Source: Owenia fusiformis
Lineage: Eukaryota; Annelida; Polychaeta; Sabellida; Oweniidae
Reading direction: 5' to 3'
Assembly (NCBI GenBank): GCA_903813345.2
Contig: CAIIXF020000010.1
Span: 18,675,181 to 18,739,180 of the forward strand
DNA length: 64,000 bases
Part shown: piece after piece, positions 62,640-64,000 of the stretch
Layout: each line of letters opens with the position of its first letter
Numbering within the stretch: position 1 is the first letter of the stretch
Notes under the pieces: model-generated
What the model was told of the DNA's origin: nothing
Database searches by the model: none
What the model saw: only the letters and a program-made list of their open reading frames with translations
Translations under genes and position numbers: made by a program

Positions 62640-63960
62640 CACTTGGGGCAGTTGGTGGTTTCTTCCTTGCCCCAAAGTCTGAGGTTTGATGGAGTTGAGA
62701 CCAGGTTATGGAAAGCTCTTAATAGGAAATTGAGCCCCCTTGGTCCATGGACCAAAGGTCATTCCATTTCAAGTAGTGCTGAAGTGAAGGTTCCCAGGTA
62801 ATGTCAAAAATCTGGAGAGGCCACTTAAATTGGGGAGTAATTTCATAACGCCCCGATATATGACTTGAGTCAATAGCTTTAAGCCACTTGTCCAGGCTAC
62901 TTGAGTCTTCAGCTGTATTGTTCAAACCACGCAAGGTTTTGTCATAGTTCTGCTCTAGACATTTGATTCTTTTATCTTGCACTGTTGGTATTTGCTTGCC
63001 CTTTCTTTTGAGTGCATTGGAGAAAGCTTGCCATCAACCAAAACCATGCTTCTTGACCTGGTTGGTTTTTAACTTCATGCAAGTCCAGTTTGCAATTCTT
63101 TCCATAGCTAATAGAACCCATCTGGTACCCACTACTGAATTGGTCATAACTGTGATGTCATCCATGAAAGCTCTGCGTGGTAGGTGTTTTGCACCTTCAT
63201 TTGCTTGTGGAACCTTACACTGCATCATCCCTGCCTTGAGCAGTAAAATTCATACAGTGCAGTCTGCCACTATACCTTTTCCGAACTCTGCTAATTAGTG
63301 GTATAATTGCCAAATGTATTGTGCAACTTCAAGGAATTTGTGTGTCCCATTGTCAGATTGTCTGCATCTGTTGGTTTTGGACGTGAAAGTGAACTGGTAC
63401 CTCTAGTATCAGTTGGTGAGGGACACTAGGTAGGCCTTAGGTCCAGCCAAACTACTGATTCTCTTTCTTGGCTTCCTTCACAAGTTGGCTTATTGCTGCT
63501 ATATGCACCCTTGGTGTCTTGGGATACCACTTTTCTGAATGCTTGGTAGGCCAGTAGGAAATGACTGCGAGGCTTGACCACAATGGCCCAGAAGATCTTT
63601 CCCTCAGCATCCAATAATGATTTCTCCCTCAAATTTTAGCTCCTTTGGAATGAAGCACCTTTCCGCCAAAGCCCAAGTCCTTGCTAGATTTTTCTTGTTC
63701 TGGATGCTTATTAGCAATCGCCAACAGCTTTCGGCAGTTCTTGTACACCCTGTATGTCACACCTGTTGGACCTGGGGCTGAGCCTTCCTGATGATTGTTC
63801 TTACCTCATCTAGATTGAAATCTGACGTGTCAAACGGTTTTGATGATAAATCTGGTGGGAAGTAAATTAAAAAATTATCCAATGGCACCTCTCGATCTGG
63901 GTCATTGTGTGGTGCCCAAGTATTTGCTTCTGCTTGATCCTGCGTACATGCCATCAGGGC
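62640..63960 (-). pseudogene. Degraded LINE reverse transcriptase, continuing past the window edge
   Basis: Read on the minus strand from 63960 downward: an acidic leader with DFNLDEVRTIIRKAQ, then PGPTGVTYRVYKNC and other RT finger pieces in shifting frames, then the catalytic RRAFMDDITVMTNS (about 63180), RWVLLAMERIANWTCMKLK, and thumb pieces DKWLKAIDSSHISGRYEI and WPLQIFDITWEP (62719-62982). Many frameshifts and stops. The FMDD box is the YADD-type active site. The 5' part lies outside the window. Confidence 0.7.
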
Positions 63961-64000
63961 ACTCTTTGGTTCCCTAGCAAGTTTGATGTGAGCCTATAGA

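Overview
This window is animal (metazoan) nuclear DNA. It is AT-rich, with low gene density, split genes with GT..AG introns, TATA promoters and many fossil transposons. It contains no operons, ribosome-binding sites or bacterial-type genes. The mix of non-LTR retrotransposons, Crypton-like fragments, mariner, hAT-like and piggyBac-like short elements and Helentron-like elements suits a marine invertebrate, perhaps a lophotrochozoan or invertebrate deuterostome. That placement is inference; the species cannot be fixed from the sequence.

The main genes are two paralogous NLR/apoptosome-like STAND ATPases arranged head to head. Gene A (minus strand, about 13273 down to 7311) is compact and appears complete: five coding exons and about 947 residues, with an N-terminal Death domain, a short linker, an NB-ARC ATPase with winged helix, TPR-like repeats and a Pro/Ser-rich tail. 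Gene B (plus strand, TATA at 35304, ATG at 35370, exons at 41047-41307, 48557-48670 and 58443-60595) has the same exon plan and the same intron phases. Its introns are swollen by transposons to 5.7-9.8 kb, and its terminal exon is not in the window. The shared plan shows that the pair arose by duplication followed by, or together with, inversion. By family, both should be cytosolic ATP-switched scaffolds that oligomerise and recruit Death-domain partners in apoptosis or innate immunity; ligands and partners are unknown.

Layout. 1-7.3 kb: intergenic DNA with one mariner-like element and one hAT-like short element. 7.3-13.3 kb: gene A. 13.4-24.4 kb: intergenic, with terminal-inverted-repeat (TIR) elements, a degraded C2H2-type coding remnant and a complete piggyBac-like MITE. 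24.6-28.1 kb: long palindromes and a Crypton-like fragment. 28.3-33.0 kb: a nearly full LINE (minus strand) split by a Helentron-like element with a microsatellite core. 33.1-34.4 kb: a palindrome and a second LINE fragment. 35.3-60.6 kb: gene B. Its intron 2 holds a dense cluster of palindromes with Crypton-like gene starts, including a perfect 200-bp palindrome. Its intron 3 holds a LINE that was itself invaded by a 7.4-kb tandem array of Helentron-like units packed with AGGTCA nuclear-receptor half-sites. 60.6-64 kb: a mariner-like element, a tandem duplication and a decayed LINE.

The most unusual items are: (1) the Helentron-like elements, whose left terminal hairpin and right subterminal arm differ between copies but always match within a copy; (2) the AGGTCA-rich array inside an immune-type gene; (3) the palindromes with GC-rich tips that accompany Crypton-like N-terminal fragments; and (4) the paired Death/NB-ARC/TPR genes with different Walker B and MHD-like residues. 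All exon joins and element boundaries were made by eye.
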